Shown here one piece after another: positions 36,325 to 47,861 of a DNA stretch of 64,000 bases. Source of the stretch: Isoetes taiwanensis (lineage: Eukaryota; Streptophyta; Lycopodiopsida; Isoetales; Isoetaceae). The notes under the pieces were generated by a model. The model had not been told where the DNA came from. It searched no databases and worked only from the letters and a program-made list of their open reading frames with translations. The stretch lies in assembly GCA_021234155.1 (NCBI GenBank), contig JAJEKV010000006.1, positions 11,003,317 through 11,067,316 of the forward strand. Reading direction: 5' to 3'. How positions within the stretch are numbered: position 1 is the stretch's first letter; every line of letters begins with the position of its first letter. The position numbers were made by a program, and so were the translations under genes.

Positions 36325-38213
36325 ATGGCGCCTGCGTCCCCCTTCTTAGGTTCATGTAGATCAGCAGCCTGCCAATCTTCCATACCTTCCTTTGTGAATT
36401 CTATTGGCACTCCGGCTTCAGGGCACTTGCTACGGCATTTAATATTCGCACCCAGTTCTAGAAAGACTACAAATGGCCCATTCGTGGTTGCCAAGATCCA
36501 GATCGATAGAAAAGGTTCCCTAGACGAAGCATTAAAGCGGCAAAAGGTGAGTAATTATGCTAATTCTGATCCGGGCTTCTATTAAACTTTTGTTAGTTGC
36601 CCTGTTTCTCTTGTGAGAACAGCCATTTTCTTCTGTATAGTTATGCAGGAGGCTGAAATTCGGGAAGCGGAAGCTGATGTAACATGCCCCATTGATTGCG
36701 TTAGATCTGTTGAAAATCTATCTGAATTCGATAAACTTTTAAAGCAATCAGAAGAGCGCAACCAGCTTGTAAGTTGCTTGCTTCTTCAAATATGCAGTTT
36801 GCGTAGGTTTAATGGCTTTGAAATACAGTCCTCAAAATTTACTTAAACTATTCATGCTTTCTGTGCGTTACTATTCATATGTTGATCTGTTGTTCCTTTC
36901 CTGGAAGCTTATCCAGTTTTAGCAACTGGAAGACTGCATCATTAATGTTTTGCACCTTTTCTCTTACACCAAATTTTAGTCTCAGAAAACCTTGGCTGCT
37001 CAATTTGGAGGGAGGCCTTACTTATGAGTATTTGCACATTTGAATGGGGAACTTATTTATATGGTCAATTAACCATAGATGACAATTCTATGGTGTCTAA
37101 ATGTTCTGGAAGGAAAAGAAGCAACCCTATGCCCTGTCATAGTTGCATATCGTTCTTGAGATATCCTCTATTGCTCTCGAATTTTGTCTAGAAGTCCCTC
37201 TAATGCATAGAAATCGAGTCCGAGTTTTCACAGACTTAAGGTTTCGTATCAGTCTGTTTAGTACACAGGCCACTTATCCACCATACATCTAAAATGATAT
37301 TTTAAACTTTATTGTTGGTAATACATTCTTATGTCTTACGGAGAAGAACATGGATATGCATTAATGATGCATATAGAGACATCTTTCTTGCTGCAAATTT
37401 TGTTTAAAGGCACATGTACATCTCCAATGCTGTTTGAGGTTCCTATTTTGGACCCATTGGTGGAATGATGATTCATTTTTCAATTGTATACAATTGGATC
37501 CTTCAGGTACCGGTTCGATTGTTGCGCAAATGCCATATGAGACTAATGGATAAACAACGTACATACACACATTGAAAGTGATCTAACGAGGCTGAAAAGA
37601 CATCTTATGAGCTTTGACAGCCTTATGAATTGCATGAAACCAATAAGACAGATTATCATTTATTTTTTACTTCATGTATAGGTGGTGGTGGACTTCTACA
37701 ATGCTGCATGTGGTGCATGCAAATATATGCTTCCTCAATTTATGAAGCTTTGCAAACAGGTCTGCAATAAAATCGCACTTAGCAGATTGGAGGTATTTCT
37801 TAAATTCAATGGGAAGTTTGCTAATGTCTCCTACTTTTGCAGGGTTGTATGGATGTTTGTAATGCTGAAGAAGGAAGCCATGATGTCGTGTATGTAAAGC
37901 ATAATGTGCTGGATGAATATGATGAATTAACAGTAAGTTATTGTGCATTTAATAATTTTCTCATCTTTGTCCGTAAACTTCTTCCCTAAGAACTACATCC
38001 TTGCAGGATTTGTCACGCTTTTATAAAATTCGTTCAGTCCCAATGTTTGCATTCTTTATGGTAAGCGAGCTTTATATCTCTATAACATTATGCGTCCCTG
38101 TTCTAGATTGAGTTATACATGGATATATTCTACAGAATGGGGCTTTAGTGGAGCGATTTCCAACTCGAGATAGGCATAAGCTGGAGGAAGCAATACGTCG
38201 TCTGCTCGATTGA
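36325..38213 (+). CDS. Thioredoxin-like protein (thioredoxin-like 4 type, probably plastid), six exons
   Basis: Exons 36325-36546, 36649-36768, 37682-37759, 37843-37932, 38007-38060 and 38136-38213 join in phase with GT-AG introns and give 213 aa. The first ~60 residues are rich in Ser, Ala, Arg and Pro with few acids, like a chloroplast transit peptide. A charged segment follows (LDEALKRQK, EAEIREAEADVT). The thioredoxin fold starts near residue 115: VVVDFYNAACGACKYMLPQF, with active site C-G-A-C in place of the classical C-G-P-C. Next come YVKHNVLDEYDEL, the cis-proline loop IRSVPMFAFFMNG, and the final strand and helix RFPTRDRHKLEEAIRRLLD. The spacing and the KHNV-DEYDE motif recall plant thioredoxin-like 4 proteins from memory. 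It would reduce or exchange disulfides; partners are unknown. The start ATG is the first in the exon-1 frame. Confidence 0.9.
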
Positions 38214-39052
38214 CAACTTGATTTTTTATAGAGACGTGTAAAGTATAGGTTATAACAGTTCCTCTTGTACCAAAGCATAATATACCAGATAAATGTATAT
38301 AATTTGTAATGGTATAGAAATCTTCATATAGAATTGGTTATTCTTTGACAAACTTTTTGTTTAGCAGGCTTGCTTTTTTGGGGGTACAAGGATTTCTCAA
38401 ATTCTAGCCTATCCACGAGCTATGACACATCGACTAAAACTTTTAGCAGTTGGATCACTATATTTTTACATTATGGCGTAGGAATATTAGAAATTCCTCT
38501 AAAATTTCCCTCGCACCTGTTGCGTGATCCTTTAGTCTCTAAAAAATATAATATAAATTAGCTTTTTGGGCATAAAAAATCGTGACTAATTTGAGGAAAA
38601 ACAAGAGTATCTGGGTGGTAATCATTGGATTAGTTGTAATCTCGGAACTGTGATGATCCTGGTAGCAAGTGTGATGATCCTGGTAGCAAGTTAGATTCGT
38701 TAAGAATGTTTTTGGGACTTTTGACATATTGATCTTAGATTGCAGTCTAGAACATCGAATTTTGACAAGAAGCTCATTTCTTATAACCCCTTAGAAACTG
38801 CTAACATAGCCATAACCTCTAGAAACTGCTAACATAAATAGACGATATACGATATATCATTTTGTTCATTGCTCCAACAGATAGAGCCCAAATTATTATA
38901 CCGACGGGCCTACTTCCTCTTCTATTGAACTTCATATAGTCAAAGGACCATAACGCCATTTCTGCCATGCCAAGACCAATTGTAAGTATAATCCAGTTTT
39001 GGAGCATTAGAAACTCCCTTCAAAATCTTCAATGTTCTGAAAGAACAAAACA
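38214..39052. other. No gene recognised; 3' flank of the thioredoxin-like gene
   Basis: It contains the 3' untranslated region (an AATATA-rich stretch near 38280-38310), a tandem 20-bp duplication TGATGATCCTGGTAGCAAGT at about 38650-38690, and a repeated AGAAACTGCTAACATA near 38792 and 38821. Confidence 0.5.
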
Positions 39053-39068
39053 AGTCTAATAGAAGATA

Positions 39069-40798
39069 CTTTCTCCTTGGCCTCTGGAGTTCTTGTAGGT
39101 TGGAGAAAGTGCACTGCTCTATAGACACTGGATAGTGATGTTCCCTCTTGTATTCTTGACTACCCCTGGACAGTGCTTCCTCATGGTCAACCCACAAAGC
39201 TTTTGGGCATTCCTGTGGGGGTGCATGTTTCTGCCTCATGTGCTTGGGATGAGATCATTAAAGGTCTTGAGAAACATCTGTTCTGGTGGAAGGTGGCTAA
39301 GTTATCTTTGCCTGGTAGAATCACAGTTGCAAGATCCGTCCTCAGCAACACCCATGTCTATATGGCATCTGTCTTACTGGCTCCTCAATGTAAGATGAAT
39401 GAGATCGTGTGTATTGTCAGGAATTTCATCTGGGGTGGTACCTCAGAAGGTGTTGTTGTTAAGGTATCATGGGCTAAGTGCATCAAGCCTAAGGCGGCTG
39501 GTGGCCTTGGAATGTTGGACTTCCGTCTGCAAAGCCATGCCATGATCTCAAAGTTCATTTGGAGGCTCCTCCTTGGTAAAGATGACTCTCCTCGCTTAAG
39601 GTTGGTGCGGCAATCACTTCTGCAGTGTCTCCCCTTTCACAAGACAACTATCAAGCCTAGTCTTCCATGGGCCTTGTTGTATCCTCTCCATCCATATCCA
39701 AATGCTTCCCCATTCCTTAAAGGTCTGCTTGCTTCCTGGGATGCTGTTAGATCTTTATTCCATGTTAATCCCCAAGCTTGTGCTTCATTGTTAATGTCAT
39801 GCTGGTGGCTTCCCCTGCAAGGTATACATGATCAGCAGCCTTTATGTGCAATCGTACATCCAAAGACTCAACGGCGTTGGCGGCTAGCTGGGGTTTTAAC
39901 GATTGCAGCTTGGTATGATTCTGGTCATCTTTTGTCATGAAAGGCTTTTCAGACGAGATTTCTGTTATACAGATGGGATCGACAAATCTGGGCTGGAGTG
40001 GCTGATTTTTTGCCATCCACTGTGCAACAACCACAGGCTGATGTGCCTATTTGGATATGTGATGCACGTGTTAAGCCAGAAAAGTTTGTTTCTTTCACTT
40101 ACAGGCTGCTTTTAGATTGTGAGCCTCTTCCCCCATCCCAACACTGGCATCTTCAAGTTCCTCAACCACAGTGGAAAAGTGTTTGGATGTGGACATGGGA
40201 TAAATTGCTCCACCCTAAAGTGTCAGCACTGCGATGGCAAATTCTCCATAGATGTGTTCGAGTGAATGTCTTGGTTCACAAGATGAACCCTAGAGTCTCA
40301 GATCATTGCCCTCTCTGTGGCAAACGTGTTGAAACTATTGAACAATGCTTCTTCTTGTGCGATCATCTATGGCTTGCTTGGGCGTGGTTGTTCACTCTTT
40401 TCAGTGTGTCTCTCACTAGCCAGCAGATCCTACTTGCACTTTATCCCCCTGTTTGGCCTAACTTGCGTAAGCGGGCATTTCATCTTGCTTCTAGTTGGAT
40501 TTTGTGGTCTATCTGGCAAAGACGACGTTTGTGTATTTTCCAAGGTGCACACATCTCCGATCAGCAGCTTCTCCATTGTGCTCAACAGATCACCAAAGCT
40601 TATCGTTGCTTATCTCTAGCTGGTGATAAAAAAGAGATAATATGGCAGACGTATTTATGGTGTTCTTCTTATGCATAGACAGGTGATTATGCCTAGTTGG
40701 GTCAGCCTATCCACTAGGGCTTTAAACCTGTCTGTGCATTGTGTATTGTGCCTTTGTTCTTGTCAATAAAAAGAGTCTCACGTCCTTCAAAAAAAAAA
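39069..40798 (+). mobile_element. 5'-truncated LINE with 16-bp target duplication and poly(A)
   Basis: The flanks AGTCTAATAGAAGATA (39053-39068) and AGTCCAATAGAAGATA (40799-40814) match at 15 of 16 bases. The element ends with CACGTCCTTCAA and an A-run. It holds only the rear part of ORF2. Truncation at the 5' end is the usual result of incomplete reverse transcription. The same 3' end (GTCTSACGTCCTTCAA + A-run) recurs at 51583-51610. Confidence 0.9.
39125..40678 (+). pseudogene. LINE ORF2 C-terminus: RT thumb and zf-RVT domain
   Basis: Two long frames separated by a frameshift near 39940-40000. The first (to 39938) reads GQPTKLLGIPVG, then KLSLPGRITVARSVLSNTHV and GGLGMLDFRLQSHAMISKFI, the region after the RT palm in plant LINEs. 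The second (39998-40678) carries the zf-RVT domain: VWMWTWDKLLHPKVSALRWQ, ILHRCVRVNVLVHK, CPLCGKRVETIEQCFFLCDH, with its C-x2-C ... C ... H ligands, and ends at 40678 near the element end. Endonuclease and RT catalytic parts are absent because of 5' truncation. It is not functional alone but is fairly well preserved, suggesting a younger insertion than the LINE at 24.5-28 kb. Confidence 0.88.
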
Positions 40799-40903
40799 AG
40801 TCCAATAGAAGATATGGAAGTGACATGAAGCCATAAAAAACATAAAAGGATGCATCCTCCCCCTTTCTACAAATATCCTGTTGGATTTTTTCAAATAGAC
40901 CTA

Positions 40904-41181
40904 TTAACACACATTATCATTTGGAACTGGCCATGCCAATTTAGCTTCAGAACTACTGGTTCTTGATGGAACAATTGCTTCTAACTGTTTCCAAGTGGCA
41001 CTACACTTCTCAATAGATCCCCTTATCTTTGTTTCATTCTCTTTAACACACATTATCATTTGGAACTGGCCATGCCAATTTAGGTTTAGAACTACTGGTT
41101 CTTAATGGAACTATTGCTTCTAACCATTCCCAAGTGGCACCACAGTTCTCAACAGATCCCCTTATCTTTGCTTCATTCTCT
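40904..41181. repeat. Tandem duplication of 139 bp
   Basis: TTAACACACATTATCATTTG opens both copies (40904 and 41043) and CTTTGTTTCATTCTC or CTTTGCTTCATTCTC closes them; about nine in ten bases agree. No coding content is seen. Confidence 0.9.
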
Positions 41182-41404
41182 TTATGCCTGCTCAACACTT
41201 CTTAAGAAAATATAAAATCCATTTCAAGAAACATATTCCTCACATTAAAAGTCGATTTGTGTATATTTTGGTTCAATGGCTTCAATTTCTTTCTAGAGCA
41301 CAAAAAATGAGAGGAAAACGACTTCTAGATTTTTTTGCTACCAGCCTTAGAATGTGATCATTGTTCAAGAATAGAAAAGCTCGTTGTGCCACCTGACATA
41401 ACCA

Positions 41405-41760
41405 CCAAAATAAATGCAACGAATTGGAATTGGTAGTAGGTGTTGGTAGTAGATGTGTGTAAGCTTCACATTGGTGATACTTTGAAATTGTCGTAGTTGT
41501 GAGTCAGCTCCCCATGTGTGATACTTTTAAATTGGCAGTAGATGTGAGTCAACTATTCATGGGTGATACTTTAGAATTGGTAGTAGGTGTGCGTAAGCTC
41601 CATAAGCTCCTCATAGATTGACAAATGAATGTTGAGTAACATGGACATTCATGTGTGATACTTTAGAATTGGCAGTAGGTGTAAATCAACTTCTCATGGG
41701 TGAGACTTTGGAATTGGTAGTAGGTGTTGGTAATAGGCGTGTGTAACCTCAACATGGTGA
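41405..41760 (-). repeat. Block of ~45-bp repeats, copy 2 (inverted relative to 29.4 kb)
   Basis: Units carry GAATTGGTAGTAGGTGT, a GTGATACTTT box and GAGTCAGCTCC-like ends, the reverse complement of the block at 29385-29750, including the internal GTTGAGTAACAT stretch. Confidence 0.8.
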
Positions 41761-42274
41761 TAAGTATAATAAGTTTTTCGCATATATAAGAAAATAGCGT
41801 TCGCAAGTATGTGAGTGGGTAAGTCCACCCTCATCCATGGTCAAGCAAGCGCCACGTGGTGCGATCTCAACCCTCCATATCCTTCCTCCATCTTAGCGTG
41901 CGGGCATTGAAAACTTTTTGGTTGTGGAAGGGATTCAACCCTAGTCCGTGCCTCCCAGACCCCCCATACCTACCATTAGGCCAGGCATTAATTTGTTGAA
42001 ATAAATGGAGATTCAAATATAGTTAAGGGTGAGACTTGTTCTAGACTGTTTTAATTTTAGATAGCTCTAAATCTTCTAGAATGTTCTAAATGCTCATGGG
42101 TAAGTACCTCAATCTAAACATGAAAGTTTTTTTGAAAGTTTGCAAAGAATCAAAATAGAATGTTCTGGAATGTCCCAGACGCCCAGGATGAGAGCACTTC
42201 AGTTAAAATAGAAAGATTTTTGAACTTCTCAAACAATCAAGATAGAATGTTCTAGGTGCAAATAGGTAAGTACC
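41761..42274. other. No gene recognised
   Basis: It holds a repeated theme of AGAATGTTCTAGA/ GAATGTTCTGGAATGT near 42075-42260. No protein-like frame. Confidence 0.4.
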
Positions 42275-43155
42275 CTGTTGATGCTTCGTCTGCTTTCTAA
42301 TCTTGTTCTTGGGCAATAATTGTCCCTCTCCACGATGTTTGAAGCTATTTAGAGGTGCCTATTGGAGTTGTGCGCAATTCCTTTGGCTAGACTCACAAGG
42401 AGTTGTATTCTTCATTAGTTGTCCTTTGAATCATCGATCCTTGGGTTCACCAACTTGCATGCGAGTTCCCCTATCTTGATGAGGTTTCTAGTTGTATCAT
42501 CGATTCTTCGGTTTGGTTCGCCAAGTCGCTTCTCCATCGAGCTTACAAACTTACTTCTTTGATCTCCTCAATCTCATGGCTTGGATGTTATCGTATTCTA
42601 AGGTGCTATGGTGCCTTCTTGTCTTGTGGTACTTTCCAGTGGCACTTGATTGTCCTCAACAATTTTGAACTTCATGTTGCCTCTATGGAGGCCGTGGAAG
42701 TAGTCGATTGCTAGCACTTCTCTAGCTTCCAATTTCTAGCCTTTGTCCCTCCATACATGTGTGTTTCTATGACGAGTAAAGCATTATAGCTCTTCTCCCT
42801 GATAGCTATGCTGTCGGGATGATGGATCCTTATATCTGCATAGATTAACCCTTGAGTTGAACAATGTTCTCCCCTAGATCTACTGTTGTCCTTGAATAGC
42901 CTGGATATTATCTTGAACTCTCTTTTCACTAAAGGTGCTTCAGTTGCTATCCTTGTTATTAAGATGTCAAATGCTTCTATCTTGGGTGTTGAGATCCCTC
43001 ATGTTGGAGATACGTTCGGCTTCTTCTCTTCTAATTACTGGTAGGAGTGCCTGACGAAGCCATCGCCTAGTTGTTGAATGAGTATAGGCATAACTCATCG
43101 TTAGGTACCTTTCTTAAGTGCAGATCTCCATCTAACACACGTGTCACAAGCATCA
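42275..43155. repeat. Dispersed repeat, copy 2 (first copy at 8.7-9.6 kb)
   Basis: Matches 8715-9600 in the same orientation along its whole length with scattered changes (for example TCTTGTTCTTGGGCAATAAT and GAAGCCATCGCCTAGTTGTT). It shows that the internal sequence of the nested retroelement is present elsewhere without its LTRs nearby. Confidence 0.75.
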
Positions 43156-44214
43156 TGATTTTTTGAAGATACAAGAGGATTTATTCATTAATTAAGAAAA
43201 GCCATACAATGGAAACGCTATTATAAAATTAGCTTTCAATCATAAGAGCAAAATAGTTTATATATTTGATCCAAAAAAAAGGGAAGTAAAACTAGATGTA
43301 TCTTATATAAAGGAATCCTTGATAGGAGAATCGATGCAGAATCACAATTGAAATCAATGTAATTCACAGGGGCAAAAGTGGAAGAGATGGGACTCTTCTT
43401 GGCCAAACTTGACCAGCTGCATATGGTGATCCAATAACATGACATAAATTCCATAATGTCTCGGACAATCCATTCTTGATGCCAAACCTGCAAGATCAAA
43501 CTAAGTTATTGAACCTGAGAAGAGCCAATGGTATCAATGAAGGATGAGAGATGGTTGGAATTTTTGGTTCATCAGAAGAAATGTCAGAATGAAAGAGGAG
43601 GTTATAATTGGACTGTCTGCACATCCCATGATATAGGAATCAACCATCCAAAGATTATCTCTAAGCAATCTATAGAAGTCTTGTTGCACCATGAGCAGAA
43701 GGAGGGTTCCATACGCATTTGCCAGCATCCTATGAGCATAATATAGTTCTTTGTATCTACTAAACTGTCTCTCTGTAACCTCATTTTTCTGAGGCTTCTC
43801 CTGTAGTAGTCCTCTATGAAAGTTGAAACATATATTTTGTACTTTTCATATATGTGCAGAAATACTTCCTATAAGATCCATGTGGGATCGTTGATGTAAT
43901 TCTTCCTATCATATGAATAAAAAAGCAGTTCCGTTCCTTCAAAAAAAAAAAAAAAAAAGTTAGATCCACATTAGACCAGACAAATAAATAAAGTTCACAG
44001 AAATATTTTTTCAGAGAGATGGTGGCATTGTTGTTGGTTAAAATCTTTTGTTGTCAAGTTGCTGCTTTCCATGAGACCTCTATGTGATAATGAGAAAGAG
44101 ACTGCATTCTCTGATCATGGTCGTAAAGTGTTAGCCATCAACAGTTTTAGAAACTGCAGTTGTAATTTCTTGGATGTGAATCTTTAACCCAAGTCAAAGG
44201 AAGGTTATGCAAGC
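43156..44214. other. No gene recognised; ends of one poly(A)-tailed sequence
   Basis: An A-run of about 18 at 43941-43958 preceded by GTTCCGTTCCTTCAA resembles the 3' end of a reverse-transcribed insertion, similar to but not the same as the LINE tails at 40.8 and 51.6 kb. A matching target duplication was not found. Short frames here show no known domain. Confidence 0.4.
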
Positions 44215-44292
44215 TTATTCTGGAAAATAGATGCTATCCTAACAATCAGATCCCGCTACAAACTAATGTTAAAATCCAGGAACACATCATTC

Positions 44293-44490
44293 CTAACAAT
44301 GAACCAGAAGGCAAAGGATGGGGTGATAGCATTTCTCACAATCAAACAGAAGAAAAACGATGGGAAGATGGCATTTCTCACAACAAAACAGAATAAAAGG
44401 GATGGGGTGAAAGTATATCTCACAATGAAACAGAAGAAAAAAGATGGGGTGATAGCATTTCTCACAATGAAACTGAAGAAAAAGGATGGG
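44293..44490 (+). repeat. Tandem 42-bp repeat (14-codon unit), about five copies
   Basis: The unit runs TTTCTCACAATGAAACAGAA followed by a GAAAAAAGATGGGGTGATAGCA-like second half. Read on the plus strand it would give FLTMKQKKKDGVIA repeats. The right arm of the inverted duplication (49790-49905) has only about two to three units. There is no sign it is a gene. Confidence 0.75.
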
Positions 44491-45215
44491 CTGACATCAC
44501 AGAGAAAAGCTAGTCTTCACCTGAATCGAGAACAAGGAAAACAAAAGTCTCTTCCGAAGTACATGCCCGTTGAATGCTGGGTGTGTTAACAGAGATAGGA
44601 GCTCATGATCCAAATGACCCAAAAAGTGCTGAAATCATCCATGAAATTGAAGCACTTGCAAATACAATATGCTTGTGAAGTTTGTCTTGCTTTACATGAA
44701 ATACAATATGCTTGTGAAGTTTGTCTTGCTTTGTTTTCCTTCTATATTTGAATACTATATAATAGTTGCATTTTGGCAAATACCAAATCGGGGAGACTCT
44801 TGAGGCAGAACATGCAAAGTTCATAGAAGAAAAGATTATTCTGCACCATCTTCTGCTTTGCTGAGATTCTTCATACTGTTATAGTTTGATCTCACATAGA
44901 CTGTATAATGGCTATTTTCTATTTCCTACACAATGGTAGAGTTCGACCTTAGATTGCCTGTGCTATTTTATGTGATATAAACTTTGACCAGCAACAGTTC
45001 AATAGTTTTATTGACCTTCAAGATAAACTGCATCAAAATTTATGCAGGTATACACAAAATTAGACTCTTCTTCAAAAAGATAAGTAGAAAACTATATTAG
45101 CTCCTGTAATTACAAAGCATGAACAGTCAATCTAACAATTTATATAGTCATCCTAATAGTTATAAGTGGAAAGCTCACAGAGCCAACAAAATATGTATCA
45201 CATAAAACTAGATAT

Positions 45216-46086
45216 TCAGAACTTCTTCACATGATGCTGTGCTCCACCATGATGGATTTTCATTGTCCATTCAAGCTCGCCTACGACTTGGAATTCTAGT
45301 ATATCTCCAAGTTTAAGATCCCAATTGTCACTCAGACAATATCGACTGGTTTTTGCTTTCAATTTAGTGTCAATGCTATCTGGTCCAGTAACAAGGATTG
45401 CAGAGCCCCTTGGAGGCATTCGCCAACGATCTTCCTCCTTCAATCTCTGACACAGAAAATAAACAGCTAAGAAATTTTACAAACAAAATTGATCAAAAGG
45501 GAAATTTTTGCTAACCAGTCCTGATGAATAAATGCGCTTGAGCAGTGGAACTTTAAAAGGTTTCTTAATGTCTGGTTCATCATCTGATATGTTAACAAGG
45601 TTTTCTGGTTCTTTTGCTACGTGTGCTTGTGGAGCGTTAACAACTTTCTGCCGCGCTTTGTCATCCTCTACCTGCCAAATTCCAAGAGCTTTGGTGCAAT
45701 TGGTGCCATCACACTTCTTTGCAAACACTCTATTGCTGTCCTCGGATATCACACAGAAAATAACATCGCCATCTACAAAAACATTATTAGTGAGGAAAGC
45801 CTCCCATCCATGCCCAAAAAACAATTTGGGTCCTGCAGATGCTACAGAAACTTGATGTTCTTTCCCATTTGGTCCTACAAGTATCACGTAGCAATCTGGG
45901 CACAAAGGAACATGATCGAGCTTCTGGAAATAACAAAAATGAGAAATAGATAACAGAGAAGTAAAGAACATCTACTTGAACAACCTATAGGTAAAAATCG
46001 AGTGGGTTTACAAGCAAATGTCTACAGTCGACATGTACTAGAAAACTTCTTGGCGTCGCCATCGATCTACCTCCGTTCATGTTCAT
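45216..46086 (-). CDS. Two-domain B3 (REM-like) DNA-binding protein, apparently intact
   Basis: Three exons (46086-46012, 45923-45516, 45446-45216) join in phase with GT-AG introns into 237 codons plus stop. The first B3 domain spans residues ~14-95: RSFLVHVDCRHLLKLDHVP, then CYVILVGPNGKEHQVSVAS, LFFGHGWEAFLTNNVFVDGD and VIFCVISEDSNRVFAK, the usual B3 strand and loop pattern. An acidic/basic linker follows (NISDDEPDIKKPFKVPLL). The second, shorter B3-like domain is RWRMPPRGSAILVTGP ... YCLSDNWDLKLGDILEFQV then WTMKIHHGG. Plant B3 proteins bind DNA in the nucleus; target and role here are unknown. The start could be 46086, 46080 or 46062, all in frame; an upstream exon cannot be excluded. It lies in the left arm of an inverted duplication whose other copy is dead. 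Confidence 0.83.
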
Positions 46087-46882
46087 GCAAGATAACTCGT
46101 TCTCCTGGAAAATATTCGACTGCTTCAGCATAAAAAAGGATATGATAATATGGTTCTTAAATTACATGATTTTTATTTAATGATGACGTTGCTGGCATCT
46201 ATACTACATCTATCCTATATCCTATAGAATATAATTAGCTAGTCAGTTCATAAAACCAAGCCCACAAATGCACTATAATGGTTGTATAAAAAAAAATGCA
46301 ATTATGTTTAATGAGGCATTAAAATTTAACTTGCTCTAAATAATTTGCAAGCTGCAGGAGAACTTTTTGTAATGATCTCTCCTGGCTTTTGCCTCATTGT
46401 TACGTGGAGGATGTGTGCTTGTGATTGGTTATTATTCTTAGGATAACTCTAAGAACATGTCAACATATCCAGGTTCTTTGTATGTCTAGGTTCTTTACAT
46501 GGCTTGCATATTCCGTGCAGATTGCATAACCTACATATCCGTATTGATAACAGTAAATATATGGTAGTTTTAATATTGATAACGTTCAAGGTTCACACTT
46601 CACAGTACAATGCACTGCCTTGCCAAGGATGACAAGTCATCTTGCTTTGTTGAAGGTAGATGTTGTATTAACCAACTTTACGCTGCAGTAACATATCTGA
46701 GAGCAGATATTCTATTAGCCAACTTTATGATGCAATAAAATCTTATTGGATGTAAGTTGTAGGGTATTCTACTAGTCTCCATGATATTTGACCAAACCAA
46801 ATTTTATTTCCGAACACAAACTGATGCTCTATCTAGCCAACTAAATGTCGTTCACATCTTTTGAAGACAAATCTTTCTAAAT

Positions 46883-47861
46883 TGTACTTTTGAATTCAAC
46901 CCGATTACTGAATACAACATCAAACAAGCTTGCTCAACATCAAACAAGCTGCAAGCTACTGACATACATCATGTAGTGGCAAAGGGTACAAATATTAATC
47001 ACCCTTAGTGTTGAGGTGAATTGACGGCGCGGAGAAAGCAATCTATAGAAGGGAGGCTAGGATTCCAGTTTATTTACATTGTATTATATAACTTGCTAAA
47101 ATTTCAACAGTAACATTCGCAAATGAAGGTTACATATGTTCTATTATATTAGTTATCTATCTATTAGGCGCGTCTTATACCAAGGACTCTCTATCATTAT
47201 AGGTGCTTCAAGAAAACCGTCAGTAATGTGAATTCCATGGTTGTTATAAAGAATGTGTTTCTATCGTATAGACATGAGAACATAAGGCACTAGCATAGGT
47301 TCCAATTGTCCATGTTTTTTAGATTGAAAGGCAAATGTTTACCCTAAGAATATTCCTCTTTAGTAACTCACTCCACCAAATATAAAGGAGTCGGGAAAGA
47401 GAAATGTTCATGGCAAAATGAGAACATCTCTAAGAGAAAGGTTCTTATAGAGTCCCCATGATCCCTAAATTATGATCTCCTTCTATATCATCTTAAGGCA
47501 ATTCGTAGACATTCATCCTTTTCGCATCGTATGACTAAGATAACCGCATAGGTATATAACATCCTTTATGAGATCTTAAAGAATATATACAACACTTTGA
47601 GAATATTCAGACTATGCAAGTTGATGTAGGCCAGATCTAAGAACTTAACTATAAAATGAGCTTTCAACTACTTTAGTAAGAAACATAGAACTCAAGGAAA
47701 TGAAAACATAAAGCTTAGTCGTGTTCGATAGCATCAGATTACGTTTGCTGGATAATAAGAAATCTGTGATTATCTTAATCTCAGACTAGGTGTAGTTAAG
47801 AAACAGGAAGATTTATATCTATGACTTATAGTAGACAGATTTCCAAAGACATTAAAACAAT
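46883..47861. other. Unique spacer between the arms of the inverted duplication
   Basis: About 1 kb that does not pair with itself convincingly. No gene, tRNA or TE terminus was recognised. Confidence 0.45.

Larger units (their letters stand above)
44215..46882 (-). repeat. Left arm of a 5.7-kb inverted duplication
   Basis: The reverse complement of this arm matches 47862-49970: the CTGGATTTTAACAT/ATGTTAAAATCCAG edge region, the B3 gene, the AACGTCATCATTAAAT stretch upstream of it, TTTAATGCCTCATTA, and the ATATCATGGAGACTAGTAGA stretch near the inner end all recur inverted. This arm carries the intact B3 gene. Confidence 0.85.

Noticed and set aside
43236-43750. Overlapping frames on both strands near an A-run at 43941
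   Set aside because: No recognisable domain and no target duplication found; could be the end of a reverse-transcribed insertion but not provable by eye.
44256-44589. 107-codon plus-strand frame with KKKDG repeats
   Set aside because: It is the translation of a 42-bp tandem repeat that varies in number between the two arms; the other arm has no matching frame.
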